Of a DNA stretch of 64,000 nucleotides, positions 36,553 to 44,913 are shown piece after piece. The notes beneath the pieces were generated by a model, which saw nothing but the letters and a program-made list of their open reading frames with translations, had not been told where the DNA came from and ran no database searches. The stretch is from Neolewinella maritima. GTDB lineage: Bacteria; Bacteroidota; Bacteroidia; Chitinophagales; Saprospiraceae. The first letter of the stretch is position 1; each line of letters begins with the position of its first letter. The position numbers and the translations under genes are program-made. The stretch lies in the NCBI RefSeq assembly GCF_923081025.1, contig NZ_CAKLPZ010000002.1, forward strand, positions 124,001 to 188,000, in the 5' to 3' direction.

Positions 36553-38745
36553 GTGGTCCGTAGCCGCTGACGGATGCTCGTACCGCAGCAAGCGGAGTGC
36601 GTTGAGTACGACGACTACCGTAGAACCCTCGTGACCCACCACGGCGGGCCCGATCGCTACGATGCCCAGCACGGTGAGGGGTACCAGGAGCGCCACCATA
36701 CCCAGGCTGACCACCAGATTCTGCCGGATCACCCGCGTGGCCATCCGACTCAGACCGATGGCAAAGGGCAGGTTGTCCAGCTTGTCGGCCATCAGGGCAA
36801 TGTCGGCGGTCTCCAGCGCAACGGCAGATCCCGCGCCCCCCATGGCGATCCCGACGGTGCTTCTGGCCATGGCCGGTGCATCGTTCACCCCGTCGCCGAT
36901 CATGGCCACATGGCCCTCCTCCTCGCGCAGCCGGTCGATGGCGGCGACCTTCTCTTCCGGCAGCAGCCCGCCGAGTGCATCCGTAAGCCCGAGCTCGCCG
37001 GCAATGGCATCGGCGACGCGCTGATTGTCACCGGTCAGCATCACCATCCGCTCGACCCCCAGCCGCCTGAGCGCGGCCAGGGTGGCGGCCGCCTCCGGCC
37101 GGGCTACGTCCATCACCGCAATGACGCCCAGGTAGGTGGAGCCCTGATGTACGATCATGGCGGTATGGCCCCCGGTTTCCAACTCGCTCATGGTCCGGTC
37201 GATCGCCCCGGGTACCTCCGTGCCGGTCAGCTCCTCGCAGAGCCGTCGGTTGCCGATGTGTACGGTAGTGCCTTCCCAGCTGGCCCGCACCCCCCGGGCG
37301 GTCAGCGCCTGTAGGTTCGTGGCCGGAGGCACGGCTAGGTCGCCGAGCCGCTCCTCCCCCCCGGCCACCACCGCTGCGGCCAGGGGGTGGTCACTCAGCG
37401 CTTCGACCGCGACGGCCGCCCGGAGCAGTTGTGTCCCGGTGGCAGCTTCGAAGGGGACCGCATGCGTGAGCGTAGGGCGCCCCGCCGTGAGCGTCCCGGT
37501 CTTATCAAAAGCTACGGCGCTCAGGCCACCGAGGTCTTCCAGCGGTCGTCCCCCCTTGATCAGTACCCCCTGGCGGGCCGCCCGGGCGATGCCCGCCAGT
37601 ACCGCGCTGGGTGTAGAGATGGCTAGTGCGCAGGGCGATGCGGCGATGAGCACGGACATGGCCCGGTAGAAACTTTCCTGGAACGTTTCCTCCCGGACGA
37701 GGAATGCCCCGAGCAGCAGCAGCACTACGGCCAGTACGGCCGGCACGTAGTACTTCTCGAAATCATCCGCCAGGTGCTGGGTCGGTGATTTCTGCGTCTC
37801 GGCTTCCCGCACTAGGGTGATCAGACGGCTCAGGGTACTGTCTTCCGTTTTACGCAGCACGTTCACTTCCAGGGCACCGGCCCCGTTGATCGTTCCGGCA
37901 TACACGCGGTGTTCCGCCGGGAGCTTATCGATAGCTTCCGGCGGGGCCGGCCGGTCGTAGGGGCGCTTGTCTACGGGTACACTCTCTCCGGTGATCGGGG
38001 CCTGATTGACGGCGGACGAGCCCTGCACTACTACGCCGTCCGCCGCAATGGTAGAGTTGGGCCTTACTACGACGGTGTCCCCTAGCTGCAACTCCTCTAC
38101 GAGGACTTCAACCACTTCCCCGGCCCGCCGGACCAACGCGCGTGCGGGGGCCAGATCGGACAGCGCGGCGATCGACTTGCGTGCCCGCTTCATCGCGTAA
38201 TGCTCCAGTGCATGCCCGAGGCTGAACAGGAAGAGCAGCAGGGCACCTTCCCCCCACCGGCCCAGGGCCGCCGCGCCGACGGCCGCGAAGAGCATGAGAA
38301 AGTCGATCTCCAACTTGCCCCGCAGCAAGTCCCGCCTCGTGGTGAGAAGGGTAAAGAAGCCGCCGAACAACGCCGCCGCGATGTACAGCAGTAAGGGTAC
38401 AGTGGGACTGACTCCGGAGACGAACGACAGGACCAGGGCCGTCACCCAGCAGCCACCACTAAAGGCCGCGAAGTACAGCTCGGTGTTTTCGCCCAGAAAC
38501 TGCGGACCGACGACTTCGGCGGCCACTGCCTCCCGCCGGTCATCGACCACGCGCAGCCCCAGTCTGCCGATATCGGCGAGGACGGCGGCCCGGTCGGTCC
38601 GCTCCGCATCCCATTCCAGACGCAGTACGCCCGGCGCGGCGGCGGCTACCGATACGATACCGGCCCTGCCCCGCAGCGCCCGCTCGACGCGGCGGGCCTC
38701 GCGGGGGTGGCGAATATTGGTCGTTCGTACGTGCAGTGCTTCCAT
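36550..38745 (-). CDS. P1B-4 type heavy-metal P-type ATPase (Co/Fe/Zn exporter-like)
   Basis: A 731-residue metal-transporting ATPase. The N-terminus (1-70) looks like a heavy-metal-associated fold but has no CxxC. Core motifs are ITGESVP (251-257), SPC in the sixth membrane helix (370-372), phosphorylated aspartate in DKTGTLT (D414), GDGVNDAP, and HEGST followed by VVVVLNALRLL in the last helix (from H705). SPC with a terminal HEG motif is characteristic of the P1B-4 subgroup, known to export cobalt, zinc or ferrous iron. Its start lies 15 bases from a TACTTTTG -7 element of a divergent dual-box promoter shared with a Usp gene. Confidence 0.9.
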   Translation of the reverse strand: MEALHVRTTNIRHPREARRVERALRGRAGIVSVAAAAPGVLRLEWDAERTDRAAVLADIGRLGLRVVDDRREAVAAEVVGPQFLGENTELYFAAFSGGCWVTALVLSFVSGVSPTVPLLLYIAAALFGGFFTLLTTRRDLLRGKLEIDFLMLFAAVGAAALGRWGEGALLLFLFSLGHALEHYAMKRARKSIAALSDLAPARALVRRAGEVVEVLVEELQLGDTVVVRPNSTIAADGVVVQGSSAVNQAPITGESVPVDKRPYDRPAPPEAIDKLPAEHRVYAGTINGAGALEVNVLRKTEDSTLSRLITLVREAETQKSPTQHLADDFEKYYVPAVLAVVLLLLGAFLVREETFQESFYRAMSVLIAASPCALAISTPSAVLAGIARAARQGVLIKGGRPLEDLGGLSAVAFDKTGTLTAGRPTLTHAVPFEAATGTQLLRAAVAVEALSDHPLAAAVVAGGEERLGDLAVPPATNLQALTARGVRASWEGTTVHIGNRRLCEELTGTEVPGAIDRTMSELETGGHTAMIVHQGSTYLGVIAVMDVARPEAAATLAALRRLGVERMVMLTGDNQRVADAIAGELGLTDALGGLLPEEKVAAIDRLREEEGHVAMIGDGVNDAPAMARSTVGIAMGGAGSAVALETADIALMADKLDNLPFAIGLSRMATRVIRQNLVVSLGMVALLVPLTVLGIVAIGPAVVGHEGSTVVVVLNALRLLRYEHPSAATDH

Positions 38746-38759
38746 GCGGTGTAGGCCAG

Positions 38760-38856
38760 CAAAAGTAGACTCCCGTACGACCTGGGATCAGTGCACGGAA
38801 TCATACCGGGCTATGATCTACATCACCCGTTGCGGCCCCGCCGGGCAGGAAATTAG
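38760..38856. promoter_or_regulatory. Divergent dual FNR-like box promoters (metal ATPase / usp)
   Basis: Boxes TGCAcggaATCA (38792-38803) and TGATctacATCA (38814-38825) have centres 22 bp apart. To the right, the plus-strand -7 GAAATTAG (38849-38856) ends 36.5 bp from the nearer box. To the left, the minus-strand -7 TACTTTTG (38767-38760) ends 37.5 bp from its nearer box. Both directions therefore use the same two boxes in mirror order. Confidence 0.75.
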
Positions 38857-38875
38857 ACCAACCAACCGCACGACC

Positions 38876-39715
38876 ATGTCTAAACTGATCGTCCCCATTG
38901 ATTTTTCCATCACCTCGGCTGACGCCCTGCGCTTTGGCTGCTACCTGGCGGACCTGACCGGTTACGACCTCGAAGCCATACACGTATTCGATGGCTATGA
39001 CGGTGATCCGGACTTCACCGTCGGGCGGGGCAGTGCCCGTGTACGCGGCCGGGTTAGGGACATGCTCGACAGGTTCGTACACGTGCACGCCGGTACCTCG
39101 GCCAAGTCCATCAAGACCCGCGAGGTGGTCGGTAGCGCCATCCACCAGCTGGTGCTGCAGAGCCAGCGGGAGGATGTAGCGATGATTGTTATGGGTGGTG
39201 TGGGCACGGGACTATCCAGCAGCGTCACGCCGGTCTTCGGTAGCGTAGCCCGCTCGGTAGCGCTACAGGCGGCCTGCCCGGTACTGCTGATCCCCCAGCT
39301 TGCCGGAGTGCCGGATATCCGCAAGGCCGCCATCGCCTTTGACGAGACCGAGACCCTCATGGAGCTTAGTACGCGGTTCGACGTGCTCCGGGAGGCGTTC
39401 AACCCCCACGTCAGCGTGATCCACGTCCTGTTTCAGGATACGCGGCGGGAGGAGCACGTGGAGCTCAGCCTGATCAAGGCGATGTTCCACGACACCTTCC
39501 CCCACCGCGCCGTCGACTTCGATTTTCTTCCCGAGGGCGATCTGACCGAGCGGCTGACCAACTACACCAAAGACCACCACATAGACCTACTGGTGGTGGG
39601 CCGGCAGTCCCGCAACCTGTTTACGCAGTTGCTCGTGCGCTCTGAAGTAGGCCACCTACTCGACGTGAGTGGCGTACCGGTCCTGGTGATTCCCCTGCCG
39701 AGTGAGAAGGAGTAA
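38876..39715 (+). CDS. Universal stress protein, tandem two-domain type
   Basis: A 279-residue Usp starting MSKLIVPIDFSITSADALRFG. The first domain contains VIMGGVGTGLSSS followed by FGSVARSVALQAACPVLLIP, which fits the ATP-binding Gx2G...GS pattern. The second (from ADIRKAAIAFDE-like DIRKAAIAFDETETL) ends VLVIPLP. It belongs to the same subgroup as the Usps at 45399, 58295 and 60744. The frame is open far upstream, but that part overlaps the ATPase gene antisense; the promoter at 38849-38856 fixes the start. It leads an operon with the MlaE/MlaF/MCE transporter genes. Confidence 0.92.
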   Translation: MSKLIVPIDFSITSADALRFGCYLADLTGYDLEAIHVFDGYDGDPDFTVGRGSARVRGRVRDMLDRFVHVHAGTSAKSIKTREVVGSAIHQLVLQSQREDVAMIVMGGVGTGLSSSVTPVFGSVARSVALQAACPVLLIPQLAGVPDIRKAAIAFDETETLMELSTRFDVLREAFNPHVSVIHVLFQDTRREEHVELSLIKAMFHDTFPHRAVDFDFLPEGDLTERLTNYTKDHHIDLLVVGRQSRNLFTQLLVRSEVGHLLDVSGVPVLVIPLPSEKE

Positions 39716-39754
39716 CTACCCATCATAAGAAAACCGGGTCACATCTCTCATTCC

Positions 39755-40528
39755 ATGCACGCCATTCGCTCAGCTACCGCCGGCACACTGGAAGAGGTCG
39801 GCAGGTTATCCGCCTTCACGGGCCGGTTCTTTCAGTCGGCCCTGAGCCGGCCCTTCGAGGGCCGGGAGCTCCTGCGGCAGTGTTACGCGATCGGCTACCG
39901 TTCCCTGTTCCTGGTACTGGCCACCGGCTTCATCATGGGTCTGGTCCTTACGCTACAGCTACGCCCTACGATGATCGACTTTGGCGCGGTGGCCTATATG
40001 CCCGATATGGTCGGTATTGCGTTCGTGCGCGAGATCGGCCCCATGGTCACGGCCCTGATCTGTGCCGGCAAGATCGGCTCGGGCATCGGGGCGGAACTGG
40101 GCTCCATGCGGGTCACCGAACAGATCGACGCCATGGAAGTATCGGGCACTAACCCCTTCCGCTTCCTGGTCGTCACCCGGGTGTGGGCGTGCATTCTGAT
40201 GCTACCCCTGCTGGTGGTGGTCGCCGATGCCATGGGCCTACTGGGCTCGTACTTCATCGAATCCACCCGCGGGCAGGTCAGTTTGGCCCTGTACTTCAAC
40301 CGGGCCTTCGGTGCAATGGCGATCGGCGACCTGGTCCCCGCTACGGTCAAGACCTTCTTCTTCGGTCTGGTCATCGGGGTAGTGGGCTGTTATAAAGGCT
40401 ACTATTCGGCCAAGGGTACGGCCGGCGTCGGCCGGGCGGCCAACTCGGCGGTCGTCATCTCCAGCCTGCTCCTCTTCCTGGTCGACTTTATCGCCGTACT
40501 GGCTGCGGATATACTCTTCGAGATATGA
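39755..40528 (+). CDS. MlaE-type ABC transporter permease (lipid transport)
   Basis: A 257-residue inner-membrane permease of the MlaE family, which moves phospholipids between membranes together with an MlaF ATPase and an MCE protein. Typical segments are YRSLFLVLATGFIMGLVLTLQ, AYMPDMVGIAFVREIGPMVTALICAGKIGSG (amphipathic coupling region with GAELGSMRVTEQIDAMEV) and the C-terminal SSLLLFLVDFIAVLAADILFEI region. The conserved EQIDAMEVSGTNP motif is intact. It follows the Usp gene by 39 bases and overlaps the ATPase gene by four bases (ATGA). Confidence 0.93.
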   Translation: MHAIRSATAGTLEEVGRLSAFTGRFFQSALSRPFEGRELLRQCYAIGYRSLFLVLATGFIMGLVLTLQLRPTMIDFGAVAYMPDMVGIAFVREIGPMVTALICAGKIGSGIGAELGSMRVTEQIDAMEVSGTNPFRFLVVTRVWACILMLPLLVVVADAMGLLGSYFIESTRGQVSLALYFNRAFGAMAIGDLVPATVKTFFFGLVIGVVGCYKGYYSAKGTAGVGRAANSAVVISSLLLFLVDFIAVLAADILFEI

Positions 40529-41304
40529 AGACCCCACGGCAACATACCGACACCACCCCCCTGATCGAGATCACTAGCCTGACCAAATCGTTCGGTACCA
40601 ACGCGGTACTCCGGGGGTTCAGCCTACGCCTTCTTCCCGGCGAGAACCTCGTGATCCTGGGTAGATCCGGCTCGGGTAAGTCAGTGCTCATCAAATGCCT
40701 CATCCGCCTGATCGAGCCCGACGGCGGCGACATCCGGATCATGGGCCAGGCCGTCACCCAGCTGGATCGTGCCTCGCTCGACCGGCTGCGCACCGAGGTC
40801 GGCTTCCTGTTTCAGGGCAGCGCGCTGTACGATTCGATGACGGTACGGGAGAACCTCCGCTTCCCCCTGCGCCGCCACCCCGAGCGCGCCCAGGGCGTAG
40901 CGGAAGATTCGCTGATCCAGACCGCCCTGGAGAGTGTAGGCCTCGCGCACGCGATCGATCTCCTGCCCGCAGAGCTCTCCGGCGGCATGAAGCGTAGGGT
41001 AGCGCTAGCCCGTACCCTCATCCTGAAGCCCAGGATCATCCTGTACGACGAACCCACCACCGGCCTCGACCCCATTACGGCCAATGAGATCATCCAGCTG
41101 ATGCTCAAACTACAGCAAGAGCTCGGCACGGCCTCCCTCATCATCACCCACGATATGGACTGCGCACGCGTAATCGCTAACCGGGTCATCATTCTCCACG
41201 ATGGGATTAACTACGCGGAGGGAACTTACAGCGACCTCGCCCGATCGCGGGATCCCCACGTCAGGGCCTTCTTCAAGGACACTAATTCCCCCTACCATGA
41301 CTAA
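40525..41304 (+). CDS. MlaF-type ABC transporter ATP-binding protein
   Basis: This 259-residue ATPase powers the lipid transporter formed with the preceding MlaE-like permease. Motifs are Walker A LGRSGSGKSVL, the Q-loop in FLFQGSALYDSMTV, the signature LSGGMKRRVALARTL, Walker B IILYDEPTTGLDP and the switch histidine in IITHDMDCA. The FQGSALYDSMTVRENL stretch is typical of the MlaF/Ttg2A branch. It overlaps the permease gene by four bases and the MCE gene by eight, so the three are translationally coupled. Confidence 0.95.
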   Translation: MKTPRQHTDTTPLIEITSLTKSFGTNAVLRGFSLRLLPGENLVILGRSGSGKSVLIKCLIRLIEPDGGDIRIMGQAVTQLDRASLDRLRTEVGFLFQGSALYDSMTVRENLRFPLRRHPERAQGVAEDSLIQTALESVGLAHAIDLLPAELSGGMKRRVALARTLILKPRIILYDEPTTGLDPITANEIIQLMLKLQQELGTASLIITHDMDCARVIANRVIILHDGINYAEGTYSDLARSRDPHVRAFFKDTNSPYHD

Positions 41305-42319
41305 TTCAACGTCACTCCGGCTGGGTATTTTCGTTACCGCGGCGCTCGTGCTGTTCATATACGCCCTGCTCCGGATCAGCGACGGCATCGATCTGTTCAA
41401 ACGCACCCTTCCCGTCTACGTCGACTTCAGGGACGTACAGGGGCTACAGGTCGGCAATACCGTCCGCTTCGCCGGCGTAGCGATCGGCGAGGTGGATGCC
41501 ATCACCATTCAGGATGATACGACCCTGCGGGTGGGATTGAGCCTGGACGCCTCGGCCCGCACGTTCCTCCACCGCGATGCCCTGATCGACATCGCCACCG
41601 ATGGCCTGGTCGGCAACCGAATCGTAACGGTGCAGCCGGGTCCGGGAAAAGCTGCCCCCATCACGGCCGGCGATATACTCATGGGCCAGCCCAAACAAGA
41701 ACTGGCCGGTATGCTCGACGCACTGAGCGCGACCAACCTGACCCTCGCCGCCCTTGCCGACAACCTGCTGGCCATCAGCGAAAAGATGAACACCGGCCCC
41801 GGCACGGTAAGTGCCCTGCTCAACGATAGTACACTAGCTACCGACCTACGGGGCAGCGCACGACAAGTCCGGCAGACTACCCAGGCGCTCCAACAGTCAG
41901 CACGTACGGTCGATCGCCTGCTGGCAGCCGCCGGCCGCGGGGAGGGCAATCTCGGCTATCTCCTACAGGACGACGGACTGCAGGGGCAGGTCGAGCAGCT
42001 GGGTGACCGGCTCGATACCCTGCTGCGCGTCCGCACGGACCCCATCGTCGATGACCTCCACCTTACTGCAGCAAGCCTGAACGCCTCCGCTAGCAGCCTG
42101 GAAGACCTGATGGACCGGCTGGCTACGGAAGATGGTCTCGTCAACACACTGACCGGCGATACCCTGGCCGCGGATCACCTCCGTGCCGTCCTGGCCAACC
42201 TCGCGGCAGGCACCGAGAAGTTCGATACCAACATGCTGGCATTACAACACAACTGGTTCTTTCGGGGATACTTCCGGCGGCAGGCCAAAAAGGCCCGCAA
42301 AGCTTCGAATACCGAATAG
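41297..42319 (+). CDS. MCE (MlaD-like) lipid-binding protein
   Basis: A 340-residue substrate-binding component of the MCE transporter. It has an N-terminal membrane anchor (LGIFVTAALVLFIYALL), one MCE domain (about 35-115; VYVDFRDVQGLQVGNTVRFAGVAIGEV) and a long helical region (about 130-320) expected to form the hexameric needle or tunnel. I start at ATG 41297; the ORF upstream overlaps the ATPase gene. No MlaA, MlaB or MlaC homologues are present, which is usual outside Proteobacteria. It ends the Usp-led operon; a copy of the GC-rich 20-mer follows at 42333. Confidence 0.9.
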   Translation: MTNSTSLRLGIFVTAALVLFIYALLRISDGIDLFKRTLPVYVDFRDVQGLQVGNTVRFAGVAIGEVDAITIQDDTTLRVGLSLDASARTFLHRDALIDIATDGLVGNRIVTVQPGPGKAAPITAGDILMGQPKQELAGMLDALSATNLTLAALADNLLAISEKMNTGPGTVSALLNDSTLATDLRGSARQVRQTTQALQQSARTVDRLLAAAGRGEGNLGYLLQDDGLQGQVEQLGDRLDTLLRVRTDPIVDDLHLTAASLNASASSLEDLMDRLATEDGLVNTLTGDTLAADHLRAVLANLAAGTEKFDTNMLALQHNWFFRGYFRRQAKKARKASNTE

Positions 42320-42332
42320 GCCTACACCTTCC

Positions 42333-42352
42333 GGGGCGGGGCCGCAGGTGCA
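42333..42352. repeat. Dispersed GC-rich 20-mer GGGGCGGGGCCGCAGGTGCA
   Basis: The same 20-mer occurs exactly at 25631-25650 (inside the GH144-T9SS gene), and its first 19 bases at 11033-11051 (inside the sulfatase gene). Close variants lie at 36503-36522, 51545-51565, 55471-55489, inverted at about 55512-55530, and a partial inverted one near 61712. Here it is intergenic, just after the MCE gene. Confidence 0.6.
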
Positions 42353-42383
42353 ACGAAATATGGCTGGTAGCCTGGGTGCACCA

Positions 42384-42448
42384 TGACCAGTATCTCCCGG
42401 TCCACTGATCTCCGTCATACCGGGGATACCCCCCCATCCCCACCTTTA
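42384..42448 (+). promoter_or_regulatory. Dual FNR-like box promoter of the COG2187 gene
   Basis: Box one TGACcagtATCT (42384-42395; last base deviates) and box two TGATctccGTCA (42406-42417) have centres 22 bp apart. CACCTTTA at 42441-42448 stands at the -7 position, 36.5 bp from the centre of box two, and 23 bases before the ATG at 42471. Confidence 0.7.
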
Positions 42449-42470
42449 GGTACAGGTAGACTACCTCACT

Positions 42471-43535
42471 ATGGACCAGCAACACATCGACCGGTTACGG
42501 CAACACCCGACCCTGGCGGACGCCGAAGTAGTAGAAACCCATATCTCCTGGCTGCTCCTGCTGCCCGAAGATGTATATAAGATGAAAAAGAACGTCCGCT
42601 TCTCCTTCCTGGATTTCTCTACGCCGGCCAAACGCAAATACTACTGCGAGCGCGAACTACAACTCAATCGACGCCTGGCCCCCGAGCTCTATCGGCGGGT
42701 AGTAGGCGTCAACCCCACCCTTTCTACTGCCCTGACCTTCGGCCCCCCGGTCCCGCAGTCCGTGGACTACGCGGTCGCCATGCGACGAATCGACCGGCGG
42801 TGGGAAATGGAGGCCCTGCTGAACCGGGATGCGGTCAGCCCTGCGGATATAGACCGTATTGCGGAGCGCCTGGCGGCTTTTCACGCCGGGGTAGTCCTCA
42901 CCGATGCACTGTTTAATCCCATCGAGGTACTGGATCGCCTGACCGACATCCTTAGGTACGCCGACCGGCTGGAGCCCCTCATCGGACCGACGGGCTTGGA
43001 CGAGATACGTGCGGGTATCAGCGTGGCCCGTTCGGTCCTGCGGGCCTTCCACGCCCGCTTTCACCAGCGGGCCGTGGACGGGTTCACGGTCGACGGCCAC
43101 GGTGATCTGCACACCGGTAACATATTTCTGGAGCACGGCCGGCCGATCCTGTTCGACTGCCTGGAATTTGCCGACGACCTCCGCCGGATCGACGTGCTGG
43201 ACGAGGTGGCTTTCCTGTACGTAGACCTGGAGGCCCGGGGACGGACGGACCTTGCCGAGCGTTTTGCCGCGAGCTACCGACGCGGAACGGCTTCAGCACC
43301 TGCCGAGGAGGACGAGCTGATCTTTAGCTTTTACCGGTTCTACCGCGTGAACGTGGCCCTGAAGGTGACCGCCATCAAGATCAGCCACTCACCGAAAGAC
43401 GCTCCCGCAGAACTGACCGAACGGCTACACCGCTACCTGGACCTGCACCGGAAGTACGCCGGCAGACTACGGGAGTCAGTGCCGACCCACGATCCACTAC
43501 TGGCCGGCACGCGCCCGGCATCCATGAGCAACTGA
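42471..43535 (+). CDS. COG2187 aminoglycoside-phosphotransferase-fold protein
   Basis: A 354-residue kinase-fold protein of the COG2187 family. The phosphotransferase active-site motif VDGHGDLHTGN (H210-N217) and the metal aspartate in LFDCLEF (D229) are present, and the N-terminal half has the family KMKKNVRFSFLDFSTPAKRKYYCERELQLNRRL. The substrate is unknown. In many bacteria this domain is fused to a COG0645 P-loop kinase; here that partner is a separate gene at 44376 on the other strand. In Mycobacterium tuberculosis the fused protein (Rv2004c) belongs to the DosR dormancy regulon. It has its own dual-box promoter and precedes the SDR gene. Confidence 0.87.
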   Translation: MDQQHIDRLRQHPTLADAEVVETHISWLLLLPEDVYKMKKNVRFSFLDFSTPAKRKYYCERELQLNRRLAPELYRRVVGVNPTLSTALTFGPPVPQSVDYAVAMRRIDRRWEMEALLNRDAVSPADIDRIAERLAAFHAGVVLTDALFNPIEVLDRLTDILRYADRLEPLIGPTGLDEIRAGISVARSVLRAFHARFHQRAVDGFTVDGHGDLHTGNIFLEHGRPILFDCLEFADDLRRIDVLDEVAFLYVDLEARGRTDLAERFAASYRRGTASAPAEEDELIFSFYRFYRVNVALKVTAIKISHSPKDAPAELTERLHRYLDLHRKYAGRLRESVPTHDPLLAGTRPASMSN

Positions 43536-43576
43536 ATTACACAAGGCCCAGCGTGGCCAGAACTAATCTAATGACC

Positions 43577-44338
43577 ATGAACCAATTAACCGATAAAGTA
43601 GCCATCGTCACCGGTGGCGCGAACGGAATAGGATACGCTACCGCAGCAGTCTTCTTACGGGAGGGCGCCCGGGTGATGCTCGTAGACAACGACGGCGAGC
43701 GACTGAAGCAAGCCGCTACGGACCTTTCCTCCGACGCCGTGCGGTACTGCGTGGCCGACGTATCCCGCAGCAGTGAGGTCAAACGCTACGTGGAGGATAC
43801 CCTTGCTGCCTTTGGCGGCATCGATGTATTCTTCAATAATGCGGGCATAGAAGGCACCGTGAGCCCCCTGGTGGACTATCCCGAAGATACGTTCGACCGC
43901 ATCGTGGCGGTCAACATCAAGGGGGTCTGGCTGGGCTGTCAGCACGTGCTCCCCCGTATGAATACGGGAGGCAGCGTGATCATCACCTCCTCGGTAGCTG
44001 GCCTCAGGGGGTTCGCCGGTCTGGGTGCCTACGTAGCCAGCAAACACGCCGAGGTAGGGATCATGCGGGTAGCCGCGCTGGAGCACGCCGACCGCAGTAT
44101 CCGGGTCAATAGCGTACATCCCGGCCCGGTAGATACGCAGATGATGCGGCACATCGAACGTCAACTGAGCGCCGATCGCCCGGAGGCCGCCAAGGAGGGG
44201 TTCGAGGCACAGATCCCCCTGAGCCGCTACGCCGCGGCAGACGAGATCGCCGACCTGGTACTGTTCCTGGCCTCGGATGCAAGCAAGTACATCACCGGCG
44301 ACACCCACGTCATCGACGGAGGTATGATCGCCGGCTAA
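43577..44338 (+). CDS. Short-chain dehydrogenase/reductase
   Basis: A classical SDR of about 253 residues. It has the cofactor motif VTGGANGIG (residues 10-18), an acidic residue at the end of the second strand (LVDND) suggesting NAD preference, NNAGIEG, and the catalytic serine, tyrosine and lysine in ITSSVAGLRG and YVASKHA. The C-terminus (YITGDTHVIDGGMIAG) is typical. The substrate is unknown. Two ATGs are possible (43571 and 43577). It follows the COG2187 gene by about 40 bases with no promoter of its own visible, so both are probably under the dual-box promoter at 42384. Confidence 0.9.
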   Translation: MNQLTDKVAIVTGGANGIGYATAAVFLREGARVMLVDNDGERLKQAATDLSSDAVRYCVADVSRSSEVKRYVEDTLAAFGGIDVFFNNAGIEGTVSPLVDYPEDTFDRIVAVNIKGVWLGCQHVLPRMNTGGSVIITSSVAGLRGFAGLGAYVASKHAEVGIMRVAALEHADRSIRVNSVHPGPVDTQMMRHIERQLSADRPEAAKEGFEAQIPLSRYAAADEIADLVLFLASDASKYITGDTHVIDGGMIAG

Positions 44339-44375
44339 TGCTGACCGTATCGCCCGATTCGCCTCCGTTACATAG

Positions 44376-44894
44376 TCATCGCGCTACATGCCGCAGCGCC
44401 GCCTGCAGCATTTCTGTCAGGGACTGCCGGTCCGTGTCCAGCGTCAGGTGTGCATCCCGCAGTGGCTCGTATACCTGTTTAATTGCCTTGTATACCGAGT
44501 AGTCCGCCTCGCTGTGCGGCCGCTGCGTATTGATCCGTTTCTTCACCACTGCCGGGTCACACCGCAACTCTATCCAGTATAATGGTCGGTTCAGGGCCCT
44601 GGCCAGCGTGCGGAAAGGCTTCCGGAATCTCTCCCGGTAGAACGTGCCATCTACGATCACGGGCCGGCCGCGACGTAGGGTACGCTCCGTACGACTGACC
44701 AACTCCCGATACACGCGTTCCTTCTCCTCTTCGCCGTACTGCCCGCGTAGCCCCAGCTCCCCGCGAATGATATCGGTATTGAGCGGTGTGGCCCCGGTAG
44801 CTTCCCCCAGGGCCCGGGCAAAGGTGGATTTACCCGTTCCTGGCAGACCGGTCACCACGATTAGTCCGGAGCTGGAGTGGCTGCGTTTACTCAT
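44376..44894 (-). CDS. COG0645-type P-loop kinase
   Basis: A 172-residue AAA/kinase protein. The Walker A motif GLPGTGKST lies at 16-24, followed by TDIIRGELG with the acidic residue expected at the second strand. A lid region and ELRCDPAVVKKRINTQRP complete the fold. It corresponds to the C-terminal half of the widespread COG2187-COG0645 fusion protein. It is the third gene of a minus-strand operon with a Usp and a membrane protein, 19 bases after the latter. The substrate is unknown. Confidence 0.85.
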   Translation of the reverse strand: MSKRSHSSSGLIVVTGLPGTGKSTFARALGEATGATPLNTDIIRGELGLRGQYGEEEKERVYRELVSRTERTLRRGRPVIVDGTFYRERFRKPFRTLARALNRPLYWIELRCDPAVVKKRINTQRPHSEADYSVYKAIKQVYEPLRDAHLTLDTDRQSLTEMLQAALRHVAR

Positions 44895-44913
44895 ATACTG
44901 GGTATATTGGTGA

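Noticed and set aside
38294-38875. Upstream extension of the usp gene at 38876 by nearly 200 codons
   Set aside because: It is antisense to the metal ATPase gene and is arginine/serine-rich; the promoter at 38849-38856 and family similarity fix the start at 38876.
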